64,000 bases of DNA from Shewanella polaris (GCF_006385555.1 NZ_CP041036.1:4464001-4528000); one strand, 5' to 3'. Positions 27,899 through 37,866 are shown, numbered from the stretch's first letter. Translations and numbers: made by a program. Notes: generated from the letters alone by a model not told the origin.

Positions 27899-29935
27899 AT
27901 GTTAAAGTTGAATATTACTTTTTATACTGCATTATTAGGGGTGTTTGCGAGTACCAATAGCATCGCAGCCGAATCAAACTCTCTCGATCTGAGTCTACAA
28001 GAGTTACTGAATGTTGAAGTGACCTCGGTATCAAAACAAAAGCAGCCCTTGTCAAACTCACCTGCTGCAATCTATGTTGTCACAAGCGAAAATATTCATA
28101 ATTCTGGGGCAACCTCAATTCCACAAGCACTTCGCGATGTGCCTGGGCTGCATGTAGCCCAGATTGACTCACAAAAATGGGCGATCAGTAGCCGTGGTTT
28201 TAACGGTCGCTACAACAACAAATTATTAGTATTGATGGATGGTCGAACCCTCTATTCTCCGGTATTTTCAGGCGTCTATTGGGAAGTGCAAGATACACTG
28301 ATGGCCGATATTGAACGTATCGAAGTTATACGGGGCCCAAGTGCTGCCATGTGGGGGGCTAATGCTGTAAATGGCGTCATTAATATTATCACCAAACACA
28401 GTGCGGACACCTCTGGAGGTTATGCAGAACTAGGCGCCGGTGATTATGAGCAAGGATTTGCAGGTTTTCGTTATGGTTCGACATTATCAGATAATGCAAC
28501 ATCGAGAATGTACGTAAAAGGCCATAATAAAGACTCTCTTGAACATGATCAACAGGATCTCGGCGACTATCTTGTGGGGCCTTCTACAAGTGTTGATAAG
28601 GATAACGACTGGACGCACCTACAAGTCGGCGGCCGCGTTGATATAGAGCTTGAGACAGGTACCAGCCTTATGTTGAGCAGTGATTGGTATCGCACTCAAA
28701 TGCAGCAAACTTCCTATTATCCAACATTAGTTGGTCCGTCATATCTTGAATATAATAGTGACGAAGTAAACAGTGATGGCTTTAATCTGTTATCAAAGTT
28801 CACCAAAGCGCTATCGCCAACCTCTCAATATAGTCTGCAAACTTACTACGATTATGCAAAAAGAGACGATGATTGGTATGGTTTTAGTAGTGAAACCCTT
28901 GATATTGATTTCCAGCATCAACTGCTTTTAGGCCAAAATCATAATATTGTCTGGGGACTAGGTTACCGCTTTATAAAGGATGATTTCGACCCAAGCACTA
29001 TTATTGTAAGTAGTGAGTCAGCATCAACTCGAACTAATTTGTGGAGCACATTTGTTCGTGATGAGATGACGTTAATAGACGATGAATTATGGCTTACTTT
29101 AGCAACGCGAGTTGAACACTTTGACTACACAGGCTTTGAGATCCAACCCAATATTCGATTAATGTGGCAATTAAATAAAAAAAATAATTTATGGGCCTCG
29201 GTTGCACGTGCAATCAGAACACCATCGCGAGTAGAAAATAATCTCTCTGTTAACGCACAAAACATACCGCCTTCGGTTGAATCTCCGTTAGTCAGTATAT
29301 GGGTGGCTGGTAACGAGAATTATCAATCTGAAGAAATCATTTCCTATGAATTAGGTTACCGTGTTACTCCTGCAAAAAAATGGTCATTTGATTCAACAAT
29401 ATTTTATAACGACTATGACCAACTGCGCAGCGCTCTCAACAGCACAACAGATTTCAGCACGTTTCCCAATTACATTTCACAATACTTAACATTTGAGAAT
29501 GATCTTAAAGGACATAATTATGGATTCGAGTTCTCTTCTATGTGGGCAGCAACCGATGATCTCCAATTTAAACTGAATTATAGCTTTATTCAAAATGAGT
29601 TTGGTGAAAATCAAAGTCAAAATACTGATGCACCAGAGCATATGTTGTCGACAATGATGGACTGGAGTATTACTGATGATATCGATCTTAATCTAGTGTG
29701 GCGATTTATGGGTGATGCTTATGTCATCAATACCAATGACCTTAGCACTAAGACCATTGATAGCTACCATGGTTTAGATATTGGGTTGCACTGGGCTGTG
29801 ACTCCTGATGTCTTGCTATCGGCGTTCGGAAAAAATTTACTTCATCCTGCCCATCTTGAGTATGAAGGAGAGAACTATCAATTCCCTTATAGAGTTGGGC
29901 CTAGTTATTACGTTAAAGCAAGCTTAACCTTTTAA
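27899..29935 (+). CDS. TonB-dependent receptor, copy 1 (paired with YfiR-like protein)
   Basis: A 678-residue outer-membrane receptor. Signal peptide to about residue 25; a TonB-box-like region (LDLSLQELLNVEVTSVSK); a plug domain (about 45-160) with GLHVAQIDSQKWAISSRGF, MDGRTLYSPVFSGVYW and IERIEVIRGPSAAMWGANAVNGVINII; then a 22-strand barrel ending VGPSYYVKASLTF. The start at 27899 is chosen by homology with copy 2 and because AAGGA would otherwise fall inside the coding sequence. The ligand is unknown; no siderophore genes are nearby. It overlaps a hairpin at its stop that leads into the YfiR-like gene. The plug is almost identical to copy 2 while the barrel differs more, so ligand range may have diverged. 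Confidence 0.93.
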   Translation: MLKLNITFYTALLGVFASTNSIAAESNSLDLSLQELLNVEVTSVSKQKQPLSNSPAAIYVVTSENIHNSGATSIPQALRDVPGLHVAQIDSQKWAISSRGFNGRYNNKLLVLMDGRTLYSPVFSGVYWEVQDTLMADIERIEVIRGPSAAMWGANAVNGVINIITKHSADTSGGYAELGAGDYEQGFAGFRYGSTLSDNATSRMYVKGHNKDSLEHDQQDLGDYLVGPSTSVDKDNDWTHLQVGGRVDIELETGTSLMLSSDWYRTQMQQTSYYPTLVGPSYLEYNSDEVNSDGFNLLSKFTKALSPTSQYSLQTYYDYAKRDDDWYGFSSETLDIDFQHQLLLGQNHNIVWGLGYRFIKDDFDPSTIIVSSESASTRTNLWSTFVRDEMTLIDDELWLTLATRVEHFDYTGFEIQPNIRLMWQLNKKNNLWASVARAIRTPSRVENNLSVNAQNIPPSVESPLVSIWVAGNENYQSEEIISYELGYRVTPAKKWSFDSTIFYNDYDQLRSALNSTTDFSTFPNYISQYLTFENDLKGHNYGFEFSSMWAATDDLQFKLNYSFIQNEFGENQSQNTDAPEHMLSTMMDWSITDDIDLNLVWRFMGDAYVINTNDLSTKTIDSYHGLDIGLHWAVTPDVLLSAFGKNLLHPAHLEYEGENYQFPYRVGPSYYVKASLTF

Positions 29936-29941
29936 GCTTGC
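29918..29941 (+). promoter_or_regulatory. Hairpin at receptor stop / yfiR-like start, copy 1
   Basis: Perfect 10-bp stem GCAAGCTTAA and TTAAGCTTGC with loop CCTT. The receptor stop codon TAA lies at the 3' arm's start, and the next ATG comes 5 bases after the stem. Copy 2 has the same stem with compensatory changes. No U run follows, so it is unlikely to be a plain terminator. Confidence 0.65.
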
Positions 29942-29945
29942 AATC

Positions 29946-30482
29946 ATGAAAAAAACGAGCTTTAGCCGAAAGTTGTTGTATTCATTATGGGTGATGGGAG
30001 TCATTCTGCTTCCGTGTACCTCTATGGCGCAGGATGCGTTCGAGTTAAAAGCGGCATTAACTTATAACTTTGCTAAGTTTACCCAGTGGCCTGAATCCCG
30101 ACTCAATGAAACATCTGCGTGGGAAATCTGTTACTTCGGGAATCAATATCACGACAGTTTTATGGGGCTTTCTAATAAAAAATTGGCCACTCAGCCGGTC
30201 ACTGTTATTCAATTATCAGACATCAGTAAAATAGAACAGTGTGATGTGGTATTTATTGATGCTAATTCTAGAGGATTAACACATCGTTTGTTATTAGCAG
30301 TAGAGAACAAAGCGATTTTAACGGTTTCAGATATCTCGGGCTTTGAAATGCAGGGCGGGATGATTGAAATTGTCGAACAAGATAAGCGGTTATATTTCAA
30401 GGTTAATATGCAAGTGTTAGAGGCATCAGGATTAAAAATCAGTTCACAAGTATTAAAATTAGCACTCGAAGTTAAACGATGA
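29946..30482 (+). CDS. YfiR-like (DUF4154) periplasmic protein, copy 1
   Basis: A 178-residue exported protein with a signal peptide (cleavage near CTSMAQDA). The YfiR/DUF4154 domain follows, with [20 protein letters not shown] and C-terminal [18 protein letters not shown]. In Pseudomonas, YfiR is the periplasmic inhibitor of the diguanylate cyclase YfiN. Cys residues in WEICYFG and EQCDVVF match those expected to form a redox-sensitive disulfide. It starts 10 bases after the receptor stop. At the position where copy 2 runs into the kinase gene, this copy is followed by a short frame only. Confidence 0.88.
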   Translation: MKKTSFSRKLLYSLWVMGVILLPCTSMAQDAFELKAALTYNFAKFTQWPESRLNETSAWEICYFGNQYHDSFMGLSNKKLATQPVTVIQLSDISKIEQCDVVFIDANSRGLTHRLLLAVENKAILTVSDISGFEMQGGMIEIVEQDKRLYFKVNMQVLEASGLKISSQVLKLALEVKR

Positions 30483-30853
30483 TGGAACGTTATTTTACTA
30501 ATAACATTATTATTTATCCGCTCATTCTAGCCATCTAAATCTCCCTCAATAACGTTACAATTTTATACCCAAAAGAACAATACTCACGGAAGTAGCTAAC
30601 CTTTAGGCTTAAATGATGAGAACGTACACAGCTCAATGGTGCCAATATTCATGCTCATGTTCTCAAAAATGAATATAAGTTTACAAACGGATCAATTTGG
30701 TGATTGTTTTAATGTTGAATCACCTAAAAATAGTACATAATCTTACCATATGGCATACCCTTTTAACTTTAAAACAAAAATTCATTGTGTAACTTTTGAT
30801 ACGTTAATCAATTGACATGTATCCCCTTAGATTTGTGAAGGAACCATTAAGAA
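30483..30853. other. Spacer between the two receptor cassettes
   Basis: An ATGATGG overlapping the yfiR-like stop opens a 19-codon frame (MMERYFTNNIIIYPLILAI) at the exact place where copy 2 begins its histidine kinase, possibly a kinase remnant. The right half (about 30640-30853) is homologous to the promoter region of copy 1, including the TTTACAAACGGATC stretch and AAAATAGT-CATAATC. Confidence 0.5.
30645..30676. promoter_or_regulatory. Inverted repeat upstream of second receptor gene
   Basis: Arms ATATTCAT (30645-30652) and ATGAATAT (30669-30676), equivalent in place to the repeat at 27696-27721. Sequence around it is conserved between copies while the arms differ, as expected if symmetry itself is kept. 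Confidence 0.4.
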
Positions 30854-32896
30854 ATGTTAAAGTTGAAAGTTACTTTTTTGGCTACACTATTTGTTTTTAT
30901 AGTCAGTTTCACTGCCATCGCAACCGAGTCAAACTCTCTGGATCTCAGTCTGCAAGAGTTGATGAATGTTGAAGTTACCTCAGTATCAAAACAAAAGCAG
31001 CCCTTGTCTAACTCGCCTGCTGCAATCTATGTCGTCACAAGCGAGAGTATTCGTCGCTCTGGGGCAACCTCAATCCCCCAGGCTCTTCGCGATGTACCAG
31101 GACTTCATGTAGCGCAAATTGACTCACAAAAGTGGGCCATTGGTAGTCGAGGTTTTAATGGTCGTTACAACAACAAATTATTGGTGTTGATGGATGGCAG
31201 AACCTTGTATTCTCCAGCATTTTCAGGTGTCTACTGGGAGGTACAAGACACACTCATGGCCGATATTGAACGCATCGAAGTTATTCGGGGGCCAAGCGCT
31301 GCGATGTGGGGCGCCAATGCGGTAAATGGCGTGATTAACATTATTACCAAACACAGTGCAGATACACTAGGTGGTTATGCTGAGTTAGGTGCTGGTGATT
31401 ATGAACAAGGCTTTGCTGGGTTTCGTTATGGTTCAACAATGTCTGACAAGGTTACGTCGAGAGTCTATTTAAAAGGCCATGAAAGAGACTCGTTTGAGCT
31501 TGACCCAAACGATCTTGAAAATGATTTACTGGCACCATTTGCTGATGCTGGCAAAGATAATAGTTGGAAGTATTTGCAATTAGGTGGGCGCATTGATATT
31601 CAGCTTGAGACAGACACAAGCCTCACAGTAAGCAGTGACTTTTACACGTCAAAAATGCAACAAGCACCGAATATTGCATCTACAGAGGCGCCGTTATACC
31701 GCGAGTTTTATACTGACGAAGTTACCAACGATGGCTTTAACCTGTTATCAAAATACACTAAAGCGCTCTCAGCAACCTCTGAATATAGTGTGCAAGCTTA
31801 TTATGATTACACAAGCAGAGATGAAGATTTGTATGATTTACGCAGTGATACCTTTGATATTGATTTTCAACATCAATTAATTATTGGGCAGAATCATAAT
31901 ATTGTTTGGGGATTAGGATACCGTTATATACAAGATGAAGTTGACTCTCGTTTGCGCACTTTTTTAACCAGTAGCGAGTCAACACAAACGAATACTGATT
32001 TATGGAGTGCATTTATCAGCGATGAAATAATGCTTATTAAAGACGAATTATGGCTGACTCTGGCTTCGCGCTTTGAGCACAACGATTACACTGGGCTTGA
32101 AGTTCAGCCCAATATTCGTCTTATGTGGCAGTTAGACGCAAAAAATAATGTATGGACCTCTATCGCCCGCGCAATAAGAACCCCCTCAAGATTAGAAGAT
32201 AATATTTCAGTAAATGCGCTGAATATACCGCCTTCGGATGTATCTCCATTGGTAAAAGTGTGGGTATCAGGTAGCGACAATTTTGAATCAGAAGAAATTA
32301 TCTCATATGAAGTGGGTTATCGTTTTATGCCGGTAAGCCAATGGTCTTTTGATACTTCAGTGTTTTACAACAATTATGACCAACTGCGCAGAACCTCAAT
32401 TGGCGCAACAGATTTCAGCACATATCCTAATTACATTTCTCAATATACTGTATTTGAGAATGGTGATGATGGGTATAATTATGGGGTCGAGTTATCTTCA
32501 TTGTGGGTTGCCTCCGATACACTTCAGTTAAGGGTTAACTATAGCTTCATTAAAAGCGAATTTGGTGACAACTTAGGGCAGAATACTGATGCGCCTGAGC
32601 ATATGTTATCGACCATAATCGATTGGAATATTATCGATGATATTGATGTTAACTTTGTATGGCGTTTTATCGATGACACTATTGTTATAAGCGAAAACAA
32701 CACAAGCGAAAAGACAATCGAACGTTACAACAGTGTGGATATTGGAGTGAGTTGGGACATCACGCCTGATGTTACACTATCAGCTTACGGAAAAAACTTA
32801 CTTCACCCAGCCCACCTGGAGTATGAAGGAGAAAGTTTGCAGTTTCCTTATCGGGTAGGTCCAAGTTACTACCTCAAAGCGACCTTAATTTTTTAA
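30854..32896 (+). CDS. TonB-dependent receptor, copy 2
   Basis: A 680-residue outer-membrane receptor with the same plan as copy 1: signal peptide, the segment LDLSLQELMNVEVTSVSK, plug with DSQKWAIGSRGF and IERIEVIRGPSAAMWGA, and a barrel ending GPSYYLKATLIF. The plug region is nearly identical to copy 1 and the barrel is clearly related but divergent, showing a tandem duplication. AAGGA precedes the ATG. It leads into a second YfiR-like gene, kinase and GGDEF-EAL protein. Because the whole set has no transport partner, the receptor may sense a ligand rather than import it; that is inference. Confidence 0.93.
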   Translation: MLKLKVTFLATLFVFIVSFTAIATESNSLDLSLQELMNVEVTSVSKQKQPLSNSPAAIYVVTSESIRRSGATSIPQALRDVPGLHVAQIDSQKWAIGSRGFNGRYNNKLLVLMDGRTLYSPAFSGVYWEVQDTLMADIERIEVIRGPSAAMWGANAVNGVINIITKHSADTLGGYAELGAGDYEQGFAGFRYGSTMSDKVTSRVYLKGHERDSFELDPNDLENDLLAPFADAGKDNSWKYLQLGGRIDIQLETDTSLTVSSDFYTSKMQQAPNIASTEAPLYREFYTDEVTNDGFNLLSKYTKALSATSEYSVQAYYDYTSRDEDLYDLRSDTFDIDFQHQLIIGQNHNIVWGLGYRYIQDEVDSRLRTFLTSSESTQTNTDLWSAFISDEIMLIKDELWLTLASRFEHNDYTGLEVQPNIRLMWQLDAKNNVWTSIARAIRTPSRLEDNISVNALNIPPSDVSPLVKVWVSGSDNFESEEIISYEVGYRFMPVSQWSFDTSVFYNNYDQLRRTSIGATDFSTYPNYISQYTVFENGDDGYNYGVELSSLWVASDTLQLRVNYSFIKSEFGDNLGQNTDAPEHMLSTIIDWNIIDDIDVNFVWRFIDDTIVISENNTSEKTIERYNSVDIGVSWDITPDVTLSAYGKNLLHPAHLEYEGESLQFPYRVGPSYYLKATLIF

Positions 32897-32901
32897 GGTC
32901 G
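32880..32901 (+). promoter_or_regulatory. Hairpin at receptor stop / yfiR-like start, copy 2
   Basis: 9-bp stem CGACCTTAA and TTAAGGTCG with loop TTTT, containing the receptor stop codon. The AAGG in the 3' arm is the only ribosome-site-like motif before the ATG at 32907, so the hairpin would hide it until a ribosome reaches the stop codon. Relative to copy 1, two stem pairs differ with pairing preserved (A-T to G-C; G-C to C-G). Confidence 0.65.
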
Positions 32902-32906
32902 AAACC

Positions 32907-33440
32907 ATGAAAAAAGCTAATTTAAGTCGACAGTTACTGTATTCATTATTAGTTATATTTGTGCTGCTTCCGCATACATCTATAGCCCAGGACTCGTTTG
33001 ATTTAAAAGCGGCGTTTACCTATAACTTCGCTAAATTTACTCAGTGGCCAGAATCGCGTCTCAATGAAAAATCGCCATGGAAAATTTGTTTCTTTGGCAA
33101 TCAATATCGCGACAGTTTTATGGAGCTGTCAAATAAAACTTTGGCTAATAAGCCAATCACGGCTATTTCGTTATTAGAAACAAGCCAAATAGAACTGTGT
33201 GATGTGGTATTTATTGACGCAAACTCTAGAGATTTAATTCGTCGTTTGTTTTTGGCTGTCGATAATAAACCTATTTTAACGGTGTCGGATATTTCCGGTT
33301 TTGCTGTGCAAGGAGGCATGATTGAAATCGTTGAGCAAGATAAGCGATTATATTTCAATATTAATAGTAAGGTGTTAGAGGCATCAGGCTTAAACATTAG
33401 CTCACAGGTATTGAAATTAGCACTTGAGGTTAAGCAATGA
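32907..33440 (+). CDS. YfiR-like (DUF4154) periplasmic protein, copy 2
   Basis: A 177-residue exported protein, closely similar to copy 1 along its whole length (signal peptide ending near [45 protein letters not shown]). Cys pairs in WKICFFG and ELCDVVF are kept. Its stop overlaps the kinase start (ATGA), so it is translationally coupled to the kinase whose periplasmic domain it is likely to contact. By analogy with YfiR acting on YfiN it should be an inhibitor; here the target would be a histidine kinase instead of a diguanylate cyclase. Confidence 0.88.
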   Translation: MKKANLSRQLLYSLLVIFVLLPHTSIAQDSFDLKAAFTYNFAKFTQWPESRLNEKSPWKICFFGNQYRDSFMELSNKTLANKPITAISLLETSQIELCDVVFIDANSRDLIRRLFLAVDNKPILTVSDISGFAVQGGMIEIVEQDKRLYFNINSKVLEASGLNISSQVLKLALEVKQ

Positions 33441-35782
33441 AAATAATGAATTTTGCATCAATACGAACAAAGTTGATTTTTTCAATGCTAGCGATCGCTA
33501 TTATTGTCATCATCATCATCTCTACATCTTTAATCACTAAGCAATATGTCATCACTAAAGAGAAGGCAGAACAAAGCTTGGCGGTGTTGAGTGATATTGT
33601 CGCGAGTAATAGCCTCTCAGCGGTTATTTTTAACGATCCAGTTTCAGCTGAAAAAACCTTATCGGCACTCATTGCACAACCCGATATCGTCCATGCGGCT
33701 ATCTATGATATTACAGGTAACGAATTTGCTTTATATCAAGGTAGTGATGCTTACCAAGTAGAAACGGATCGGCAGGAATTAATCAACATTGTATCTTCTA
33801 AGAAAAAGTTGATTAAATTTAACCGTGATAGTGCTTATTCTTATACCCCTTTGATCTCTGAAGGCGAGATCGTGGGCGTGTTACAAATCACCGATAATAT
33901 GAAATCACAATCCCAGCAACTGGATGATTATTTAATTCTGGTTGTTTCCACAAGTGTATTTGCTTTTTTTGCAAGTTTATTGGTTATGTTTTGGTTACAG
34001 TCTTTATTCACCAAACCGCTCAATACGCTTTTACATGTCATCGAGCAAATCTCAAATAAAAAAGACTATAGCCAGCGCGTGAGCATCAAGTCTCATGATG
34101 AGTTCGCTCAACTGGCGCAAAGTTTTAACGTAATGATCGCCGAAGTGGATGCTCGAGGTAGACAACTGGAAGCCATCAATCATGATTTAGAAAATCGTGT
34201 TTCAGAGCGCACCTTTGAATTACAACAGACACTCGAGCTTGCCAAAAAAGCGAATCATGCAAAATCTGAATTTTTAGCCGTAATGAGTCATGAGATCAGA
34301 ACACCGCTAAATGGCATTATTGGATTTTCAGATCTACTTACGTCTTTTGAATTGAATAAAGAGGTTTCTAATACAGTTCAAATGATCAACGATTCAGCCC
34401 AAACATTACTGGTGTTATTAAATGAGGTACTGGATTTTTCTAAGATTGATGCCAATAAAATAGATTTAGACATCAGAGAGTTTAATTTAACTGATTTTGT
34501 CACCTTTACATGCCAATCTCATAAAGTTACAGCACAGAAAAAGAGTCTTGATTTCGATGTTGTCATATCGCCACTAAACCACATAAATTACTTAGGCGAC
34601 TCACTCAGAATACGACAAATTATTAATAACCTTATCTCAAATGCAATAAAATTTACTCGTCAAGGTTCTATTATTATGCAGGTGAGCGAACACCTTGAAG
34701 CTTCAGATACTTTTATTACGTTTACGATTAAAGATACTGGGATTGGCATAGCAACATCCAAATTAAAGACTATTTTTACTCCCTTTATGCAGGCGGATAA
34801 CTCTATAACGCGTGAGTTTGGCGGTACGGGCCTTGGTTTAGCTATTTGCCAGCAGTTAGTTATATTAATGAATGGGCGTTATGGCGTCGAAAGTACCCTA
34901 AATGAAGGCAGTAATTTCTGGTTTAGCATCCCGCTTGTGCCTGTAGATAATTCACACCATTCTAAAGAAGTGCTTAGACCTAATCATAGCGTAGAAGGGG
35001 TATATCGAAAATCAACAGTGCTTGTTGCAGAGGATAATGCGGTCAACCAACTGGTAGTAAAAAGCTTATTAGAGTCTCTGGGACATCAGTGTGAAATTGT
35101 CAATAATGGCCAAGAAGCTATCGCTCGAGCGAAAGAGCAAAAATTTGATTTAATCTTTATGGATTATCATATGCCAGTCGTTGACGGAATCGCTGCCACG
35201 GAAGCGATTACTAAGCTAGGTAACAGCTGTATTAACCATCAAACACCTATCATAGCCCTTACAGCAGATATTCAACCCAATGTTAAAAGGTTATTTCGTC
35301 AAGCTGGTGCCAAAGATGTACTTTTAAAACCTTTTACCCGCCAAAATTTATCAGAATGCTTGAATAAATGGGTATTTGAACCGGCAAGTCTCCCCGAAAA
35401 TGTCGATGCTATTGATGACGAGGAAGTCTTGGTGTTAATTGATGGTCCTCTTAATGACATTTATCAAATCTCTCCAGATGACTCAACAGATCTGGTGAAG
35501 AGTATTGTAGATATGTATTTGCAACATACTCCAGAGTTAATCAATAATATTATTAAAGGGTTAGCAGATAATAATGCAGATCAGGTATTTAAATCTGCAC
35601 ACTCACTAAAGTCTAGTTCGGCCAATTTAGGGGCGATAAAGATTCAGGCATTAGCGAGTAAAATAGAGTTATTTGCACGTAATGACCAATTGAGTGATGC
35701 TAATAATCTCTCAGATTCCTTGTTACCGGCATTTGAACAAACTACAGAAGCATTGCTGTTAAAATTAGAGGGGTATGCCTAA
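33437..35782 (+). CDS. Hybrid sensor histidine kinase with CHASE8-like sensor, REC and HPt
   Basis: A 781-residue inner-membrane kinase. Order: helix 1 (about 11-33); a periplasmic domain (about 40-160) whose [23 protein letters not shown] pattern fits the CHASE8 sensor of YfiN/TpbB; helix 2 (about 166-188); HAMP; HisKA with MSHEIRTP (His285); HATPase with [17 protein letters not shown] and GGTGLGL; a receiver with [10 protein letters not shown], acceptor Asp576 and Lys631; and a C-terminal HPt domain with [12 protein letters not shown] (His722). The phosphorelay is therefore complete, and HPt should pass phosphate to the receiver of the next protein. Start overlaps the YfiR-like stop; the end overlaps the next start (TAATG). 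Confidence 0.93.
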   Translation: MKIMNFASIRTKLIFSMLAIAIIVIIIISTSLITKQYVITKEKAEQSLAVLSDIVASNSLSAVIFNDPVSAEKTLSALIAQPDIVHAAIYDITGNEFALYQGSDAYQVETDRQELINIVSSKKKLIKFNRDSAYSYTPLISEGEIVGVLQITDNMKSQSQQLDDYLILVVSTSVFAFFASLLVMFWLQSLFTKPLNTLLHVIEQISNKKDYSQRVSIKSHDEFAQLAQSFNVMIAEVDARGRQLEAINHDLENRVSERTFELQQTLELAKKANHAKSEFLAVMSHEIRTPLNGIIGFSDLLTSFELNKEVSNTVQMINDSAQTLLVLLNEVLDFSKIDANKIDLDIREFNLTDFVTFTCQSHKVTAQKKSLDFDVVISPLNHINYLGDSLRIRQIINNLISNAIKFTRQGSIIMQVSEHLEASDTFITFTIKDTGIGIATSKLKTIFTPFMQADNSITREFGGTGLGLAICQQLVILMNGRYGVESTLNEGSNFWFSIPLVPVDNSHHSKEVLRPNHSVEGVYRKSTVLVAEDNAVNQLVVKSLLESLGHQCEIVNNGQEAIARAKEQKFDLIFMDYHMPVVDGIAATEAITKLGNSCINHQTPIIALTADIQPNVKRLFRQAGAKDVLLKPFTRQNLSECLNKWVFEPASLPENVDAIDDEEVLVLIDGPLNDIYQISPDDSTDLVKSIVDMYLQHTPELINNIIKGLADNNADQVFKSAHSLKSSSANLGAIKIQALASKIELFARNDQLSDANNLSDSLLPAFEQTTEALLLKLEGYA

Positions 35783-37866
35783 TGGAATTAAATACTCTTC
35801 AAGATGTGGTGTTAATCGTCGACGATGATCCCGTCATTCGACTGCTAATGCGTCGAGCACTGAGTCAGTCTGTGGGTAATATTATTGAAGCCTGCAGTGG
35901 AGAGGAAGCCATAGAGCAGTTTTCCAAACATGTGCCTGATCTAATACTACTCGATGTATCGATGGATATGATGGATGGTTTTGAATGCTGTTCAGTCATT
36001 CGCTCATTACCCGGAGGGGATAATGTCGCCATTATTATGATTACCGCCTTAGATCAGCCTCAAGACATTAAAAAAGCCTTCGATGTTGGTGCTACAGACT
36101 TTATGACAAAACCGGTTCAGTGGCCGCTGCTTAGTCATCGAATCCATTATGTTCTTAAAGCAAATAAGACCATAAAGGAATTAACTAAGAGTAAAAACAA
36201 GCTAGCCAAAGCACAAAGCATTGCTCACTTGGGCTCATGGGAATGGGATTTTAAATCCGATGCATTAGACTGTTCTGATGAAGTTTATCGTATGGTTGGT
36301 TTAAAGCCTCAAGAAGTAAAAATTACACTGCCTTATTTGCTAGAAATTGTTCACCCTGATGATCGGGTTTTTTTAAAGACCACCGTCATGGGAGCCTTAA
36401 AGGCCAAAAAACCGTATGATATAGAGTATCGTATTTTTCATAGCAGTGGCGAAGTCATTACTCTGCATGATCGAACAGATATCACTTATCATTTTGGTGA
36501 ACCACGTCTTAACGGCACATTACATGATATCTCTAATAGAAAAAAATCAGAACAAGAAATAGCCTATTATGCATTTTATGATACGTTAACGGATCTGCCC
36601 AATAGACGTAAGTTTCTTATGCAATTGGACTCCGCTATTGCTTTAGCCAAACGGCAAACAACCAAATTGTCATTACTGTTTATCGATTTAGATCACTTCA
36701 AAAGAATCAATGATACTTTGGGGCATCAAGCTGGCGATCAATTATTATGTGAAGCAGCCCAACGTATTAAAGATTCTGTACGTATTTCTGATCAAATCAG
36801 TGTGGGAAGTCACCTAGAATACGAAAATGATCATCTTGCGCGTTTGGGTGGTGATGAGTTCACGCTGCTTTTATGTCAATTAGAGCAGCTGGAAAACGTT
36901 GCTATTATTGCTCAGCGAATTCTTGATTCACTCTCCAAGCCCTTCTTTATTCAGGGGCAGAAAACGTTTATTTCGGCAAGCATAGGTATCTCCTTTTATC
37001 CAGATGACGGTGCTACTGGCGATGTATTATTGCAACATGCAGATACAGCTATGTATCAAGTCAAAAATAACGGAAAAAATAGTTACCAACTGTTCTCACA
37101 TGAGATGCATAAGACATTAATGGATCGACTTAAACTTGAAGCCGAACTTCGAGAAGCCGTAACCTTAGGTAATCAGCTGGTACTTTATTATCAGCCACAA
37201 GTGAATTCAGTTGATGGAAAAATTGTTGGATACGAAGCATTATTACGTTGGAACCACCCCACAAGAGGCTTGTTAACACCTATTGATTTCATTGGTATTG
37301 CAGAAAGTAGTGGCTTAATCATTCCCATCGGGAAGTGGGCTTTACTTGAAGCGTGTAAAAAAGCAAAAAAAATACACGCTACAGATGTGCACTTTGAGCG
37401 TATGGCTGTCAACCTATCTGCCTTACAATTCAATCATGCAAATATTTTAGAGCATGTCACAAACGCACTGCTTGAGACAGATTTAGCACCCAATATACTT
37501 GAGCTTGAAATTACTGAATCAGCCATCATCAGTAATATTGAGGAAGCTATCCCTTTGCTGTTTAAACTCAAAGAATTAGGCTTAAAATTAGCGATTGATG
37601 ATTTTGGAACGGGTTACTCTTCATTAAGCTACTTGAAGAATTTTCCCATAGATACCTTGAAGATTGATAAATCGTTTGTAGATGGAATCGTCAATAATCA
37701 AAAAGATGCCGCTATCGCTCGTACAATCATTCAACTCGCTCTTAATTTAGGCCTCAGTACTATCGCTGAAGGTGTTGAGTATATAGAGCAACATGAACTG
37801 CTTAAGGCTATGGGATGTAGTAACTTCCAAGGTTACTTATTTGGTAAACCCTTACCTCAGGAATAG
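35782..37866 (+). CDS. Response regulator with PAS, GGDEF and EAL domains
   Basis: A 694-residue c-di-GMP turnover protein. The receiver (1-125) has DDD at 14-16, acceptor Asp58 and Lys110. A PAS/PAC (about 140-255) has GSWEWDF. A GGDEF domain (about 262-440) carries an intact RLGGDEF (356-360). An EAL domain (about 450-694) has EALLRW (485-490), ELEITESAI, IDDFGTGYSS and AEGVEY. Both output motifs look catalytically intact; no RxxD inhibitory site precedes GGDEF. The net direction (synthesis or breakdown) cannot be read from sequence. It is the last gene of the receptor-yfiR-kinase operon, overlapping the kinase by one base. Confidence 0.93.
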   Translation: MELNTLQDVVLIVDDDPVIRLLMRRALSQSVGNIIEACSGEEAIEQFSKHVPDLILLDVSMDMMDGFECCSVIRSLPGGDNVAIIMITALDQPQDIKKAFDVGATDFMTKPVQWPLLSHRIHYVLKANKTIKELTKSKNKLAKAQSIAHLGSWEWDFKSDALDCSDEVYRMVGLKPQEVKITLPYLLEIVHPDDRVFLKTTVMGALKAKKPYDIEYRIFHSSGEVITLHDRTDITYHFGEPRLNGTLHDISNRKKSEQEIAYYAFYDTLTDLPNRRKFLMQLDSAIALAKRQTTKLSLLFIDLDHFKRINDTLGHQAGDQLLCEAAQRIKDSVRISDQISVGSHLEYENDHLARLGGDEFTLLLCQLEQLENVAIIAQRILDSLSKPFFIQGQKTFISASIGISFYPDDGATGDVLLQHADTAMYQVKNNGKNSYQLFSHEMHKTLMDRLKLEAELREAVTLGNQLVLYYQPQVNSVDGKIVGYEALLRWNHPTRGLLTPIDFIGIAESSGLIIPIGKWALLEACKKAKKIHATDVHFERMAVNLSALQFNHANILEHVTNALLETDLAPNILELEITESAIISNIEEAIPLLFKLKELGLKLAIDDFGTGYSSLSYLKNFPIDTLKIDKSFVDGIVNNQKDAAIARTIIQLALNLGLSTIAEGVEYIEQHELLKAMGCSNFQGYLFGKPLPQE

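Noticed and set aside
27899..32896. Receptors interpreted as siderophore uptake genes
   Set aside because: No periplasmic binding protein, permease, reductase or siderophore genes are nearby, and no Fur box was seen before either receptor; the signalling neighbours fit sensing better.
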